Below are positions 34,824 through 46,200 of a stretch of 64,000 bases of DNA, in pieces. Made by a program: the position numbers and the translations under genes. Position 1 is the stretch's first letter. Each line of letters starts with the position of its first letter. The stretch is from Anisus vortex. Lineage: Eukaryota; Mollusca; Gastropoda; Planorbidae. The stretch covers positions 26,794,242 through 26,858,241 of the forward strand of contig OX421497.1 in assembly GCA_949126835.1 (NCBI GenBank). The letters run 5' to 3'. Below the pieces are notes generated by a model that saw only the letters and a program-made list of their open reading frames with translations, was not told the origin of the DNA and did not search any database.

Positions 34824-35639
34824 TCATGAGAGTGATAGAGATGGGTGAGAACTAAAAGGATGTAAGTCTGTATTTAATAATAGCCCGTATTATATCATGT
34901 AGCAATGACGTTTCTGAGAAGCTTATGTTTACTATTAAAGTGTAACTTGACCTTCATGTCCTTGACACAAAGCGCAGACACGATGTTCTTCCAAGGTTTT
35001 GTAGGCCCTATAGCCTACTGTAAACTGATCTTTGGACATAATGTTGCCACTATAGTACACCCTATTGTTTAACTGTTGAATGTTCTGTCGTTTTTATTGT
35101 GTTTTTCACATAAGGGTAGGTATATCATATGACTTATGTTGATACCTTTTTTTAAGGAAAATCCCAAATACAGTTACGAAATAAAGGTGTTGTATAAGGT
35201 TACTATAGGGACAATTGTGTCTATGGAAATATGTGTCTAGGGTCCCTATGATGTATGTATTGCATACACGTATGTTCATCGAGACTATAAAAAAGCTACT
35301 TAATAGACATTTAATATACCCATATGTAAGGGGGGGGGGAATTGACTGAGTTTTAAAATAAAGAGCAGGTATGGGTTTTCGAATTATAACACACCATCAC
35401 CTATCTACATATTATATTACATCTATTTACATTTATATACAAGGGGAGGGGACGGGTATATATGTGCATACCTATATTGTGGTAGGCAGGTAGGAATAGC
35501 TACCTGGATGAACCAATACTAAAGACTACTATTACTAGCTAACTATACTAAATACTACTAAACTAAACACACAACGACCAACTACAAATAAACAAACATA
35601 AACAACGTACACTACAACAATGTATCTAACTATCAATAG

Positions 35640-36480
35640 AACAAATAATCTTTTGAAGAGTCAACATAACAAGTTTATTCATATTATAATAAGCCCTAAC
35701 CATCAATATCAACAACAACTAAATAAATCCATCGTCTACCAGCGCCAATTCACATACTACAAAATCATAATTCAAATCTTCTCATCACTTAACACACTAT
35801 CTAATATCTAACCAAGAAAATATAACAACAGAATAAATATATACAAGTACAAGAGACCTAGCAATTTCTAACATCTAACTTAAACCAACATATAACAAGA
35901 GACCAACAAGGTAGGTTTTATCCGACCTAAGGTATATAAATATAAGAATAAAAAAAAGAAAAACATTAAGTAAAAAATAATAATCTTTACATAAATTCAA
36001 TGCGATAAACACGTTGGGCTGACCGATATCATTAAACATGGTCGCCGCTCTGGTTTAATTCAGTGATCGTAAATCATACTAAAATCTATATGCTATCTAA
36101 ACAATCGGACATTATATTAACTCGTCTTAATCCATCACCAATGTTGAGATATTAATCTACAGTTTAGAATACTTATTTTATATCAAAAAAGCAATAGAAA
36201 AATGTTATAATTAAACTTACGAGACTAGTATGCCACTTTCAACGACCACCACCAATAGAAGGCCAAACAACTGACCGGAGGGAGATTAAATAGGGCGACC
36301 CAAACACTATCACTGACCAATAAAATTTATTGACCCGCAGCCAATCGGATTCAAACAACCTGAAAAAGCGCTCCAGTATAATTAGTTAAAAACTTAACTG
36401 TGCTTTGTTATGAAATTAAAAGAAAATATAATGAGAACAGTACAAAAACAACTTGTAGACCACCTGTCTACACATATTTT
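35640..36480 (-). repeat. LTR-like repeat related to 7,490-8,460
   Basis: It shares TAAGCCCTAACCATCA, ATCCATCGTCTACCAGCGCC and the stretch around GGTAGGTTTTATCCGACCTA with the sequence at 7,510-8,000. On the - strand it has a CTATTTAATC TATA-like box (about 36,290), a GTAAGT donor-like site (about 36,222) and an AATAAACTT poly(A)-type site (about 35,668). No partner LTR is evident. It could be a solo LTR or a fragment. Confidence 0.5.
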
Positions 36481-37149
36481 ATATTTTTTTATTTAGCCTT
36501 TCGGAGACTCAGTCCTTTGTCACCCACATCGTAAGAAAAAGAAATCAGTGAAGTTTATTTAAAAGCACATAGGCTAATTCGGCATTTAAATGAAAATAGC
36601 AGTGAAAACTATTATGCTCAATAGATATTATGCTGTCATTATTTATAAACAAATTAAAGTACGACTATATTAATATATATACAGAAAGGAGCGCACGAAA
36701 TAAATCGTAATTTAAAAAATTATTATATTGTTTTAAGTGCATATTTATTATACATTAGACTTCCGAAGTTTGTGCTCTTTGCCACCAACAAAGAAGTTTT
36801 AAACAGCGCAGAATCTCAGTAAACAATCAAAAGCATGTGTGCGTTTAATATGGATTTACCAACGCACACCAGAAGTCAAGTCTATAGAAAAAAAAAAGAT
36901 AATAACATTTAAAAGCTGACATATCTCTCCAAGTTACGCTCAGTATATTGAAGAGATAGAGCAAGTGAAAGGTGTTTAGCTAGTGTACTTGGCGCATGTA
37001 CGGTCACACGCTTTCGCGGATTTCCCCAGACTATTTTTGAAACAGCCTGACCATATCAAAAGATGCCTTGCATATTATGCTTTTATGTCACTCATTGTCA
37101 ATAGCTGTCAATGTTAATGATAGGGACTGATGAGACATCCTGACCCATA
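36481..37149. other. Intergenic, no gene seen
   Basis: AT-rich unique-looking sequence. Nothing was recognised. Confidence 0.45.
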
Positions 37150-38125
37150 ATCTCAGTTTTTTAGGCTGATTGGCAAGCGTCTGCCAGAACACTGACAAGC
37201 CTTTGAAGACCTTCTTGTGTGTGAGAAGTCAGCAAATAACATCTCTCGGGGCATGACCTTTATTTTCTTCCAGCTTTGAGGCGCGCAAGGTTGAAAAGTT
37301 TGTCGTCTGGTCGGATGTTTATAAGAAGTCATTTGACGATCTAAAAGTACAACAGAAAAGAAGATGCCAAACAGTGTTGAAGCCAGCACGCAATCTGTTT
37401 TACTCCGCTTTTAATGGCGAAAAGCCTGGACTGAATTGTCTAACTGAACTGTACCATGCATGTCAACGTCAAAGCATGCCACCATTTTCATTAAAACAAA
37501 ATTAGTGGGGTGGGGGGCAACAACCGATTTTCCCCAGCAGTGCAAACCGACCATTGTTACCGATCAGATCGAATGCCTTGGTCAAATCAAAGGCAATCTA
37601 TAGTGGTTGCTTCTGTTCGCGGCATTAACGTGAGAAAATCATGTCAGTAGTGGATCTTCCTGCCCTAAGACCACACCGATACTCTGGGTACACCCGTTTG
37701 GCGAGTATTTGCAACCTCTTTAGTATTATACGGGCATATTCCAAGCCCACTATGCTCAGCATTGAAATCCCTATGTAGTTGTTACAGTCAGAGCGATCCC
37801 CCTTTTTTGTAGAGCGTCACAATATTATTTGAATTCCTTAGGTGTCCTGGAGGACATTTTCTTCCTCTCAGCATTGACACAGCAGCTCATGGAGAAGCTT
37901 CAATATAGCAGGTTTGCCTGTCTGTATCACTTCTGCAGGGATGTCGTCATTTCCATGTGCCTTTCCCCGGGTGATGATGTCGTTGGACAAACTATAAATT
38001 CGTTCTCAGTAAGGGTTATATCCATATCTCTCATTACTCTCGGAGTCGTAACGATGGCCAAGACAGTCAGAGAGACTATGTTCTCTGTCTGATACAGGCT
38101 TTCGTAGTATTCGCCCATCGTTCGA
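37150..38125 (-). pseudogene. Non-LTR reverse transcriptase fragment
   Basis: On the - strand, with frameshifts, the order is: KAHGNDDIPAEV (about 37,950), YKKGDRSDCNNY (about 37,800), YARIILKRLQILAKRVYPE (about 37,720), TTDMIF, IAFDLTKAFDLI (about 37,590) and TLFGIFFSVVLL (37,389-37,350). This is the RT domain of a common invertebrate non-LTR type whose proteins are often mislabelled craniofacial development protein 2-like (RTE-like; clade uncertain). It is full of stops and inactive. Confidence 0.7.
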
Positions 38126-38375
38126 TCTGTGGCACCCTCACTGTGGAACAGCTTACCCGAGACACTAAGAAACTCGGCGATAAAAGAGTCTTTCAAGAAG
38201 AGTTTAAAGACATTTCTTTTCCACTCAGTTGATCACGTTCACCTCCATCGGCAAAATAACTTGTTTAAAACTATTTTATTTTAGAATGTTATTATCGTTT
38301 CGTTTTTATGAGCGCGCTGAGCATGCTTTCTATTAGCCTGGAGTGAGGAGCTATATAAGTGACCAATTATTATTA
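38126..38375 (+). mobile_element. 3' fragment of an L2/CR1-like LINE
   Basis: The + strand reads SVAPSLWNSLPETLRNSAIK and SFKKSLKTFLF, the C-terminal signature of these LINEs. A 3' UTR with GCGCTGAGCATGCT and AGCTATATAAGTGACC follows, then an ATT repeat tail. It is 5'-truncated. Its tail resembles that of SINE type b at 40,022-40,292. Confidence 0.75.
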
Positions 38376-39008
38376 TTAATGCGTGTCCAACGACCAATGT
38401 TCTTCTTCCAGGTGGTATTTGGTCGGCCTCTTTTCCTGGTTCCGTGTGGGTTCTACTCTAGCGTTGTTTCGAGCTTTGATGCCTGGTCCTCTTCCTTTTT
38501 TAAAGATCGCGTAAATCTTAATATGGGCTTCCGGTCAGCTGTCTTTTTAACTTCTTCGTGTGTAATGAAGAATGCTTAGTGTTACATTTTTGCATTATCT
38601 TAGCTGAAGAGGCTAGTCGAGAGGAAGGCCCTAGTTGATGATCCAGTCGCCTAAGGAGCACCATTCATGCTTTTCCATCGGTGTTTAGGTTACTCCTGAA
38701 GCCTTTATTTACCACGAGGCGGCGGAGTTTGATGTCAGAGTGTCCCATCTTCTAGATGAACTTCCTGGGCTAACGAACGCCATATGTCCGAAGCACCCAG
38801 ATTTAAAGGCGCCAGGCCAACGAATTTCGCCGCTTCACCCGTCAGTTAAAGCAGTTTCGCCGGGCTAAGTATGCATAAGCCATTCGAACATGCCACGTGC
38901 CGGACTTGCGAATAGTTGTCATAAGCTTTTTGAGAGCATGCCATTAGTAGCATTTTATAGGGAGCTTATCACCACAGACATCCTGGCTTTAACAATTATT
39001 CGACTCCC
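38376..39008. other. Unassigned repeat-like sequence
   Basis: No gene recognised. The stretch lies between LINE fragments and probably consists of degraded transposon sequence. A run of C and a run of A lie near 39,015-39,042. Confidence 0.4.
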
Positions 39009-39540
39009 TTACCCCCCCCCCCCCCCAATAAAAAAAAAAAAAATAGGCCTAAGCTTATAGTTTATTCCAATGTTAATCATGCATTTTGTCAGGGGAAGCC
39101 TATATTCTTTACTTATCTTCCCTGCTCTTTTAGCTTCCGAGAGAAGGCGAAGTCTGCACTCTGAAGCATTTGTACCGGTGTGTAGGGTACTTCTCCAACT
39201 ACTACTGTTCTGAGCCAGGTTCTCCAAGTTTCCGACCTCTACATCTATAGCATTTAGCCTGCAGAATTCCTTGATCCTAAGTTGTTGACGGCCAGTAGCT
39301 CTCTTGCCTACAGCGAGCTCAGCATATAGAAGTTCTTTTGGGATTCGCCCATCTTCTATCCTGAAAACATGGCCAAGCCATCGGAGACGTCGTAGGCGAA
39401 GGAGAGTGACCATGCTCAGCATGTAAACCCGTTGCAAGACCTCGCTGTTTGTTATGCGGTCCTTCCAAGAGATCCTAAGAATGCGTCATAGGCAGCACAT
39501 GTGGAAAGAAGATTGTCTCTTTCTTGAAAGGTTTACGGGG
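39009..39540 (-). pseudogene. C-terminal fragment of a non-LTR retrotransposon
   Basis: The frame at 39,437-39,009 contains LRRLRWLGHVFRIEDGRIPK and ELLYAELAVGKRATGRQQLR, the conserved C-terminal end of RTE-like/craniofacial-development-protein-2-like LINE proteins. On the - strand it lies upstream of the RT fragment at 37,150-38,125, so the two do not form one collinear element. It is either two insertions or one that was rearranged. Confidence 0.75.
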
Positions 39541-40021
39541 TCCAAGTTTCGCTGGCGTACTGGAGAGTGCTGATCACACGTACACGATACACAGCTATTT
39601 TTGTAGTACCACACTGAGTCATACTCTTTTCGTTAGTCTGGTCTTCTGTGGATTTTTCGATTTGACCTCAGCCTGAACAATTTGAAAAGCTGCCATTTAA
39701 TCGTGTATATAGCCTACTATTAATTTAAGATTGTTAATCACTTTTTTCGTTTCCTTATTTTGTTGTGGCATTCACCGTCTCAGCATATAACCAAACATAA
39801 TAATAATGGCGTCTTTCGCCTCTATGGGCCGTCCATAAAGTATGTCACGCTCCAGAGGGAGGGAGGGTGTGTAAGAAAGTGTGACAGTTTGTGACAGAGG
39901 GGAGTGGGGGGGTCAGGCCATGTGTGGCGTCACACATTTAATTATTTTTAATTTTATTTCAAATTTATTTTTATTAGAATTTAATAGCTTTAAAACTAAT
40001 TTTCACAAATTTTGTCAAACA

Positions 40022-40292
40022 TTTGGTAATGGTATGGTAATGGTAATTTATATAGCGCTTCTATCCATGCTATATTAGCATGCTCAGTGCGCTCTAGAAG
40101 ACTATTGATCTGTGAGAGGTTTCACTGCTGCCGGTTAAGCGCATGTGATAACAACTCAATATTAACGTCATCTAGTCCCAAAACTCCTGTAGGGCGACAG
40201 GGATCTGCCGGTGGCGGGGCTCGAACCCGCAACGTGTCAAGTGGTTTTTGGTTGACAGTCTGGTGAGCTAACCGCTAGGCCAGCCGGCTACT
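40022..40292 (-). repeat. tRNA-derived SINE, type b (L2/CR1-like tail)
   Basis: On the - strand the head AGCCGGCTGGCCTAGCGGTT (A box), B box GGGTTCGAGCCCC and body through GATCCCTGTCGCCC match SINE type a. The tail is different: it ends GCACTGAGCATGCT, then AGCGCTATATAAATTACC and a short ACCATT repeat. That tail resembles the 3' ends of the L2/CR1-like LINE pieces at 33,385-33,447, 38,290-38,375 and 58,970-59,033. Confidence 0.8.
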
Positions 40293-40423
40293 TGATCGAA
40301 TTTGCAAAGTATGTCACTAACACTTTGCCTCACAAACAATGTTGAAGAAACATGCAGGACAACACAGAGCTCAGGCTCGGGAGAAAGTGCTAACCCAAAC
40401 TATTCCAGAATAAACTCAGATAA

Positions 40424-40636
40424 AACGCATCCGCTGCTATCGCTGCTAAAAGGCAAAGAGAACTCATGGCAGTTATTGCCAGAAGAGAAAATGCACATCC
40501 AGAGGATGTTGAGTGTCTAGATGAGGTTGATCTGTCTGCAATCATCCTTTCAGGAAACGATGATTGTGAAAGATTGATGCCAGTCGTATCTATGGATGAA
40601 CACTTCACTTCACCATGGATGGATGATGTCCAGTGA
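40424..40636 (+). CDS. Short unidentified frame inside the DNA transposon
   Basis: An open frame of 70 codons with its first ATG near 40,468. It reads AAIAAKRQRELMAVIARREN and, further on, DEVDLSAIILSG before a stop at 40,634. The composition is protein-like, and it lies in a transposon immediately beside the SINE. It may be the C-terminal end of that element's transposase. No family was recognised. Confidence 0.3.
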   Translation, partial: NASAAIAAKRQRELMAVIARRENAHPEDVECLDEVDLSAIILSGNDDCERLMPVVSMDEHFTSPWMDDVQ

Positions 40637-41244
40637 TATTTTTTAATTAAACATAAATCACAGACCCATAATAAACAGATTCAATATAGCACAAGCGTTT
40701 GTCACATAATTTGTCAATCCAGTCATTTTTTTAATCAATTTTTATTATCCTTTTTAGCCTATTATATAATCACTGGGTGAGGTCAAGTTTTGCTAATCTA
40801 CTTATTTCTGATCCTGTGTAAAAAGATTGCATAATCGGAAGATTATCTAAAACTTGACCTCACCTATTGTAAATGAAAAAGCAGCAGATAAATGATGTGT
40901 ATTATATAATATTATATAGTATTATATTTTTGCAATTTTTCTTTTCAAATTCAATACAGATTGAGTTACTGCTTCAATGAATAAATGTGACAACTGTTGA
41001 CAATTAACTATTCTACTATTAAATCATTTTAATAATGTGATAGTTCTTTTAAGCGGACATTTTATATTTTAATACTGTTTAATATTGAAGTGTGTTTTAG
41101 ATTAAATTTTAAAAAGTGTTAATTAAAAAAGAAATTGTTCGAAAGTGTGACGTACTTTGGGGGGGGGGGGATTTGTGACATTTTGTGACAGGGAGGGGGC
41201 TAAAACTGGTCAAAAATAGCGTGACATACTTTATGGACAGTGCC

Positions 41245-42815
41245 TTATATTGTCTAACGCGAATATTTCTGGTGTTTTTTTGTAGGCCTAATACGAAATA
41301 ATTTATGTAGTCTACGTGTGCTTTGTTCTACGTGCTGTGTGTTGTAGATTCAATGTTTTGTTGTTCTTTTTTGTTTCTGTAGACTATGTGACAATATTTG
41401 CGTGGTATTGTGTGAGTGAAAGAGTGTTTGTAGTAAATCATGTGTAGGTTATAATAAACGATTTGTGTACGTTTACGTTCATTATTAATTTCATACACTT
41501 CACCTATGTTTTTTTGTTCAATGGGAGATAATTCATCAAAATTAAATAATGCACGGCTTAACACGGTCTGCTATTATTTGATTAGAGACCACGGTATATT
41601 GACTTTGCAGTCTCCGCCTCTGGGCGCCATTTCCTCTTGTGATCTTTCATCATTTATTTACAATGTGGTCATCTGCAATGATAAGCGGCGTTTTAATAAG
41701 GGCGCAACTCTGCCTACCACCCTCGTTAAGAGGTTCCTGTATGGCGGTTCATGGGCCCAATTTTAGTGTAGGGTTGGCAGATGCATGGGCCCCAAGAGGA
41801 GGATACAAAGAGACAAAAAGGAGGACAAAGGAGGACACATTGGTACCAAAAGGAAGACACTTTGAGTGTTTCATTTTAATCATTTTAATTTTTTTCAATT
41901 GAATGCGGATTTAACAACAATTAATTTAAATACAATTTTACTATAATGGTTGCCAATAATTATCTATTAGTAAATCAACCAAAAAAAAGTAAACATTAAA
42001 ATTCAATATAAATTCCATATCTTTTTTTTTCAAATTGCAACAATACTATATTATTTGAAAATTAAACAGTCAATTATAATAGGCCTACATTATCATCTTT
42101 CTTAAATATACAACACATTTCTCTGACGAGCCAACTTTTGGCAGAAGATCCTCATTAGCAAGCACAAATGTATAAAACAGTTCACATGTGAGATTTTTCA
42201 AGCTGTATACTTTGCAAGAATGATGCCCTTTACAGAGTTAACTGAGAGTATGTTTCTTTCCTTTGTACATTAATTGAGCGTTTATCAATGATAACACTCT
42301 TTCAACATTGCCATTGTGTCCAGGGATACAGAAAAAAGTTCACATACTATTTTTAGTAACTCTGAAAAGCAACTTGCATTTATGGGAACTTTGAAAAAAA
42401 CAACAACTCCAAAACTTGCATCCGTTTGTTTAGACTTGTAATATTATTGTGAGTCACTAGCGTAGATTCTATCCCTGGCAATCTCTTGTAATATAAAGTA
42501 GTGACAGGTAAATTTGAGTGTATGTGTGCAAGGAGGGTTTAGGTGGGGAAAGAAAAGATCGATGGACAATGATTTATTAACCTAACAACACGTTAGATAA
42601 CACATTCTAATTAATTACATTTCCTGCTAAATACTCCAGTGTTTTGCATTACCCGACCCAAGCAATATATTGATAGTAATAACATAAAAAGTGCACCAAG
42701 GATTTAAAAAACCATTGGCGTACAAAAGCCGGACATTTTAATTTTAAGGGACTTCAGCTTTGCCTGCCGGACGGAGGACACCTGACAGGGCAAATTTTAC
42801 GTGAGGGGCCGCAAC
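41245..42815. other. Intergenic; probable degraded repeat
   Basis: No gene seen. AGGGTTGGCAGATGCATGGG at about 41,770 with GGAGGACAAAGGAGGACAC, and CCGGACATTTTAATTTTAAG through CGGACGGAGGACACCTGAC at 42,731-42,786, look like related ends of one non-autonomous element of about 1 kb, but termini could not be fixed. Confidence 0.4.
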
Positions 42816-43247
42816 CGTGCTGTCACGTGGCGGGGGGTGATTAGACCACTTAATCACCACGTAAACTTTATAAGTTGGGGTTAGATTTGCACCTGAGCCT
42901 CCTGTGTGTCGTGCCTTCTGTATGATTAAGTAAAAGTGACTGAATTATGTCACGCTGTGTAGCAGGCAGGCTCGTATGTGTATTGTTTCCTTCTTATAAG
43001 AGTGGTCTGCAAAAATAGATAAGAGATGAATTATTATCTTCTATTATTGTTGGCTGCGTGTTGTCTTAAGGGATGCGCCAGAGTACTTTGCTAGAGTTTA
43101 ACGTATGATGATCGAATTTATATTTAAGTGTGTAGAATTCCATGGCTCGTCTGAGGTAATTATGCAGAGGTTTGGCTATACTAAACACATATAGACTTCA
43201 CAACATCGATTATAGTCATTAGAGAACACGAGCGGAAACATTATATT

Positions 43248-46200
43248 CTGAAACTTGTAATCCTAGTCTTAGCCCTAGTTCTGGTAAGGGCACTAAAACT
43301 ACCCAAACATGAAATTGTCCATAAGCAGATAATAATTAATCACCACAACATTAAAGATATTGACAACACTCATGCTTATATCCTCCTAAAAAAGATCTCC
43401 CTAAACCATTTTAAACACAAAATTTGCAGGTACAGACAAAATCATTTAGTACTATTGTTGCTCTTGGCTGGCGATGTAGAATCCAACCCAGGCCCAGTCA
43501 AGACAGTTAGAGATAGATGTAACATTTGCAGTAAGCCATGCACAGCAAAACAACGAGCCATTCAATGTGACACCTGTGATGAATGGTACCATGCTGCATG
43601 CTTGCATATGAACACCCCAATTTATATAGCATTAGGAAATAAAGATGCCTCTTGGCACTGTGTACAGTGTGGGTTGCCACAATTTAGTTCAGGTCTGTTT
43701 AATTCTCATGACCTGGATACCACTAACCCCTACAGTGCCTTGACAAGCCCAGAAGTTAATAATTTAGACCTAAATAAACCCTTAGCTAGATCAACACCAA
43801 TAAAAAAAAGTAAAAAGACACTCTTTAACACTAAATCCCATAAAACCCCAAATCAGTATCACCTCAAAACTCTTACAATAAATTTCCAAAGCATTAAAAA
43901 TAAAAAAGCTGATTTGGAACTTTTAATAAATAATGAAGAACCAGACATAATTGCAGGTTCCGAAACATGGCTTAGCCCAGATATTTACAACACAGAGATA
44001 TTCAATAATAATTATGAAATTTTTAGGAAAGATAGGTCAGACAGGCATGGAGGAGTCTTACTAGCCATAAAATCTACCCTAATAGCTGAAGAAATTAAAT
44101 TAGAACCTCAAAATAACATAGAGTCAGTATTTTGTAAAATAAGCAGACCTAATTCCAAACCACTAATTGTAGGCAGTGTTTACAGACCACCAAACTCAAC
44201 ATCAGAGTACATGTCTGATCTGTGTAATCAGCTGACAAGTATTGAAACTAAATATAAAAATGCTATAATTTGGATAATGGGGGACTTCAACCTCCCTGAT
44301 ATAAATTGGAATAGCTACTCTATAGAAAAGCACCAAAACACAAAAGAAATAAATGAAATGTTTATCAATACCATCCAAAATCTAAACTTAGACCAAATTA
44401 ATAAAAAACCAACAAGAAACCATAATATACTAGATTTATTTTTAACGAACAGACCAGGACTAGTATTAGATTATGAAATAATCCCTGGACTTTCAGATCA
44501 TGATATTGTCAAAGTAAATAACAAAATAAAAATCCAAATTAGCAAGAAACCTAAAAGAATAATTTATCTCTGGAATAAATGTAACACAACAGAACTACAT
44601 CAAGCAGCAATAAAATTCCAAACCAATTTTCTTACTAAATACAATATAGATAGTCCAGTTGAAGATATTTGGCAATTTATAAAAACCAACTTAAAAGCAA
44701 TAATGGCTGACTCTGTGCCAACAAAACAAACATCAAATAAAATTAACAAATGTTGGTTTAACACTAAACTAAAGAAACTGTGTAAACAAAAAGAAAATCT
44801 ATTCAAAAAGTTTAAGGCAACTAATTCAATTAGACTACATAAAAAATACCTAAAAATTAAACATTTAACTCAGAAACTAAGCAGACAGCTGCAGAATGAA
44901 TATGTAAACAATGTAATTTCTAAAGATAATAATAAAAACTTATGGTCCTACATTAAATCAAGAAAAATGGACACTACAGGCATAGCTCCACTAAAAGGCC
45001 AAAACAATGAAACTTATAATGATAATGAAACTAAAGCTAATATCCTAAACACACACTTTGCATCATCTTTTTCAAATCCAGGTGACAAAGAAATATTCAT
45101 AAATTTAAACAAACTAGAAGAGATAGGAAATATAAATGTAGATGAAAAAGGCATTAAACAACTCCTAACCAACTTAAAAGTAAACAAAGCTTCTGGTCCA
45201 GATGAAATACCAGCAAGACTGCTTAAAGAACTAACTAATGAAATATCTCCAATCTTTAAAATACTTTTCCAGGCCTCTCTAAACCAGGGCAAAGTGCCCA
45301 AAGATTGGAAATTAGCCAATGTAACCCCCCTTTTCAAAAAAGGAGATAAATCTGACCCCGGAAATTATAGACCTGTTTCTCTAACAAGCATAACATGTAA
45401 ATTACTTGAACATATAATATATAGTAGTATAGTAAATCACCTAGACAAACTAAATGCACTGTGCCCACACCAACATGGGTTCAGGAAAAATAGATCATGT
45501 GAGACTCAATTAATAGGCTTAATAGATGACTTGTCTAAGGGATTAGATAATAACAACCAAATTGATGCTATATTACTAGATTTTTCAAAAGCATTTGATA
45601 AAGTTCACCATTCTAGTCTTCTTAAAAAACTTAAATACTTTGGCATCTCTGGTCCCTTACATCAGTGGATTCAGGACTTTCTTATAGGCAGAGAACAAAC
45701 AGTGATAATAAATGGCTCTAAGTCATCACCAATAACAGTAAACTCAGGAGTTCCACAAGGAACTGTTCTAGGGCCCCTACTATTTCTAATTTACATTAAT
45801 GATCTGCCAAATTGCATCAACACAGGCACAAAAGTAAGATTATTTGCAGATGATTGCATAATTTATAGAATAATAAAGACAGGAAAAGATAGTGAACTTT
45901 TACAAAAAGACCTAGATGAACTACAAAAATGGGAATCAAACTGGAGTATGTCTTTTCACCCAGAAAAATGCCAACTAATAAGGGTATCCAAGAAAAAGAA
46001 ACAAATAATAACAAACTACTTCATTCATGGTAAAGAACTAACTCAAACTAGCAATGCTAAGTATCTAGGAGTAATAATAAATGATAAGTTATCTTGGAAC
46101 CCTCACATTGATGAAGTAATTAAAAAATCAAACAAAACATTAGGATTCATGAAAAGGAACTTTTACAAATGTAATAAGAATATAAAACTAAAATGCTATC

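Larger units (their letters stand above)
33448..35380. other. Intergenic with simple repeats
   Basis: Holds an AT dinucleotide run (33,770-33,808), a GA run followed by a G run (34,789-34,823) and a G run at about 35,330. No gene or complete element was recognised. Confidence 0.5.
39826..41244. mobile_element. DNA transposon with 21-bp perfect inverted ends
   Basis: GTCCATAAAGTATGTCACGC plus T at 39,831-39,851 is perfectly inverted at 41,218-41,238. Weaker pairing extends to about 39,826 and 41,244 (GGGCC versus GTGCC). Both subterminal regions repeat TTTGTGACA and carry G runs. Superfamily not assigned: no clear target duplication was found. It contains a SINE (40,022-40,292) and a short open frame (40,424-40,636). 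Confidence 0.75.

Noticed and set aside
37150..39540. One single - strand LINE
   Set aside because: The C-terminal piece lies upstream of the RT piece on that strand, so the order is wrong for one intact element.
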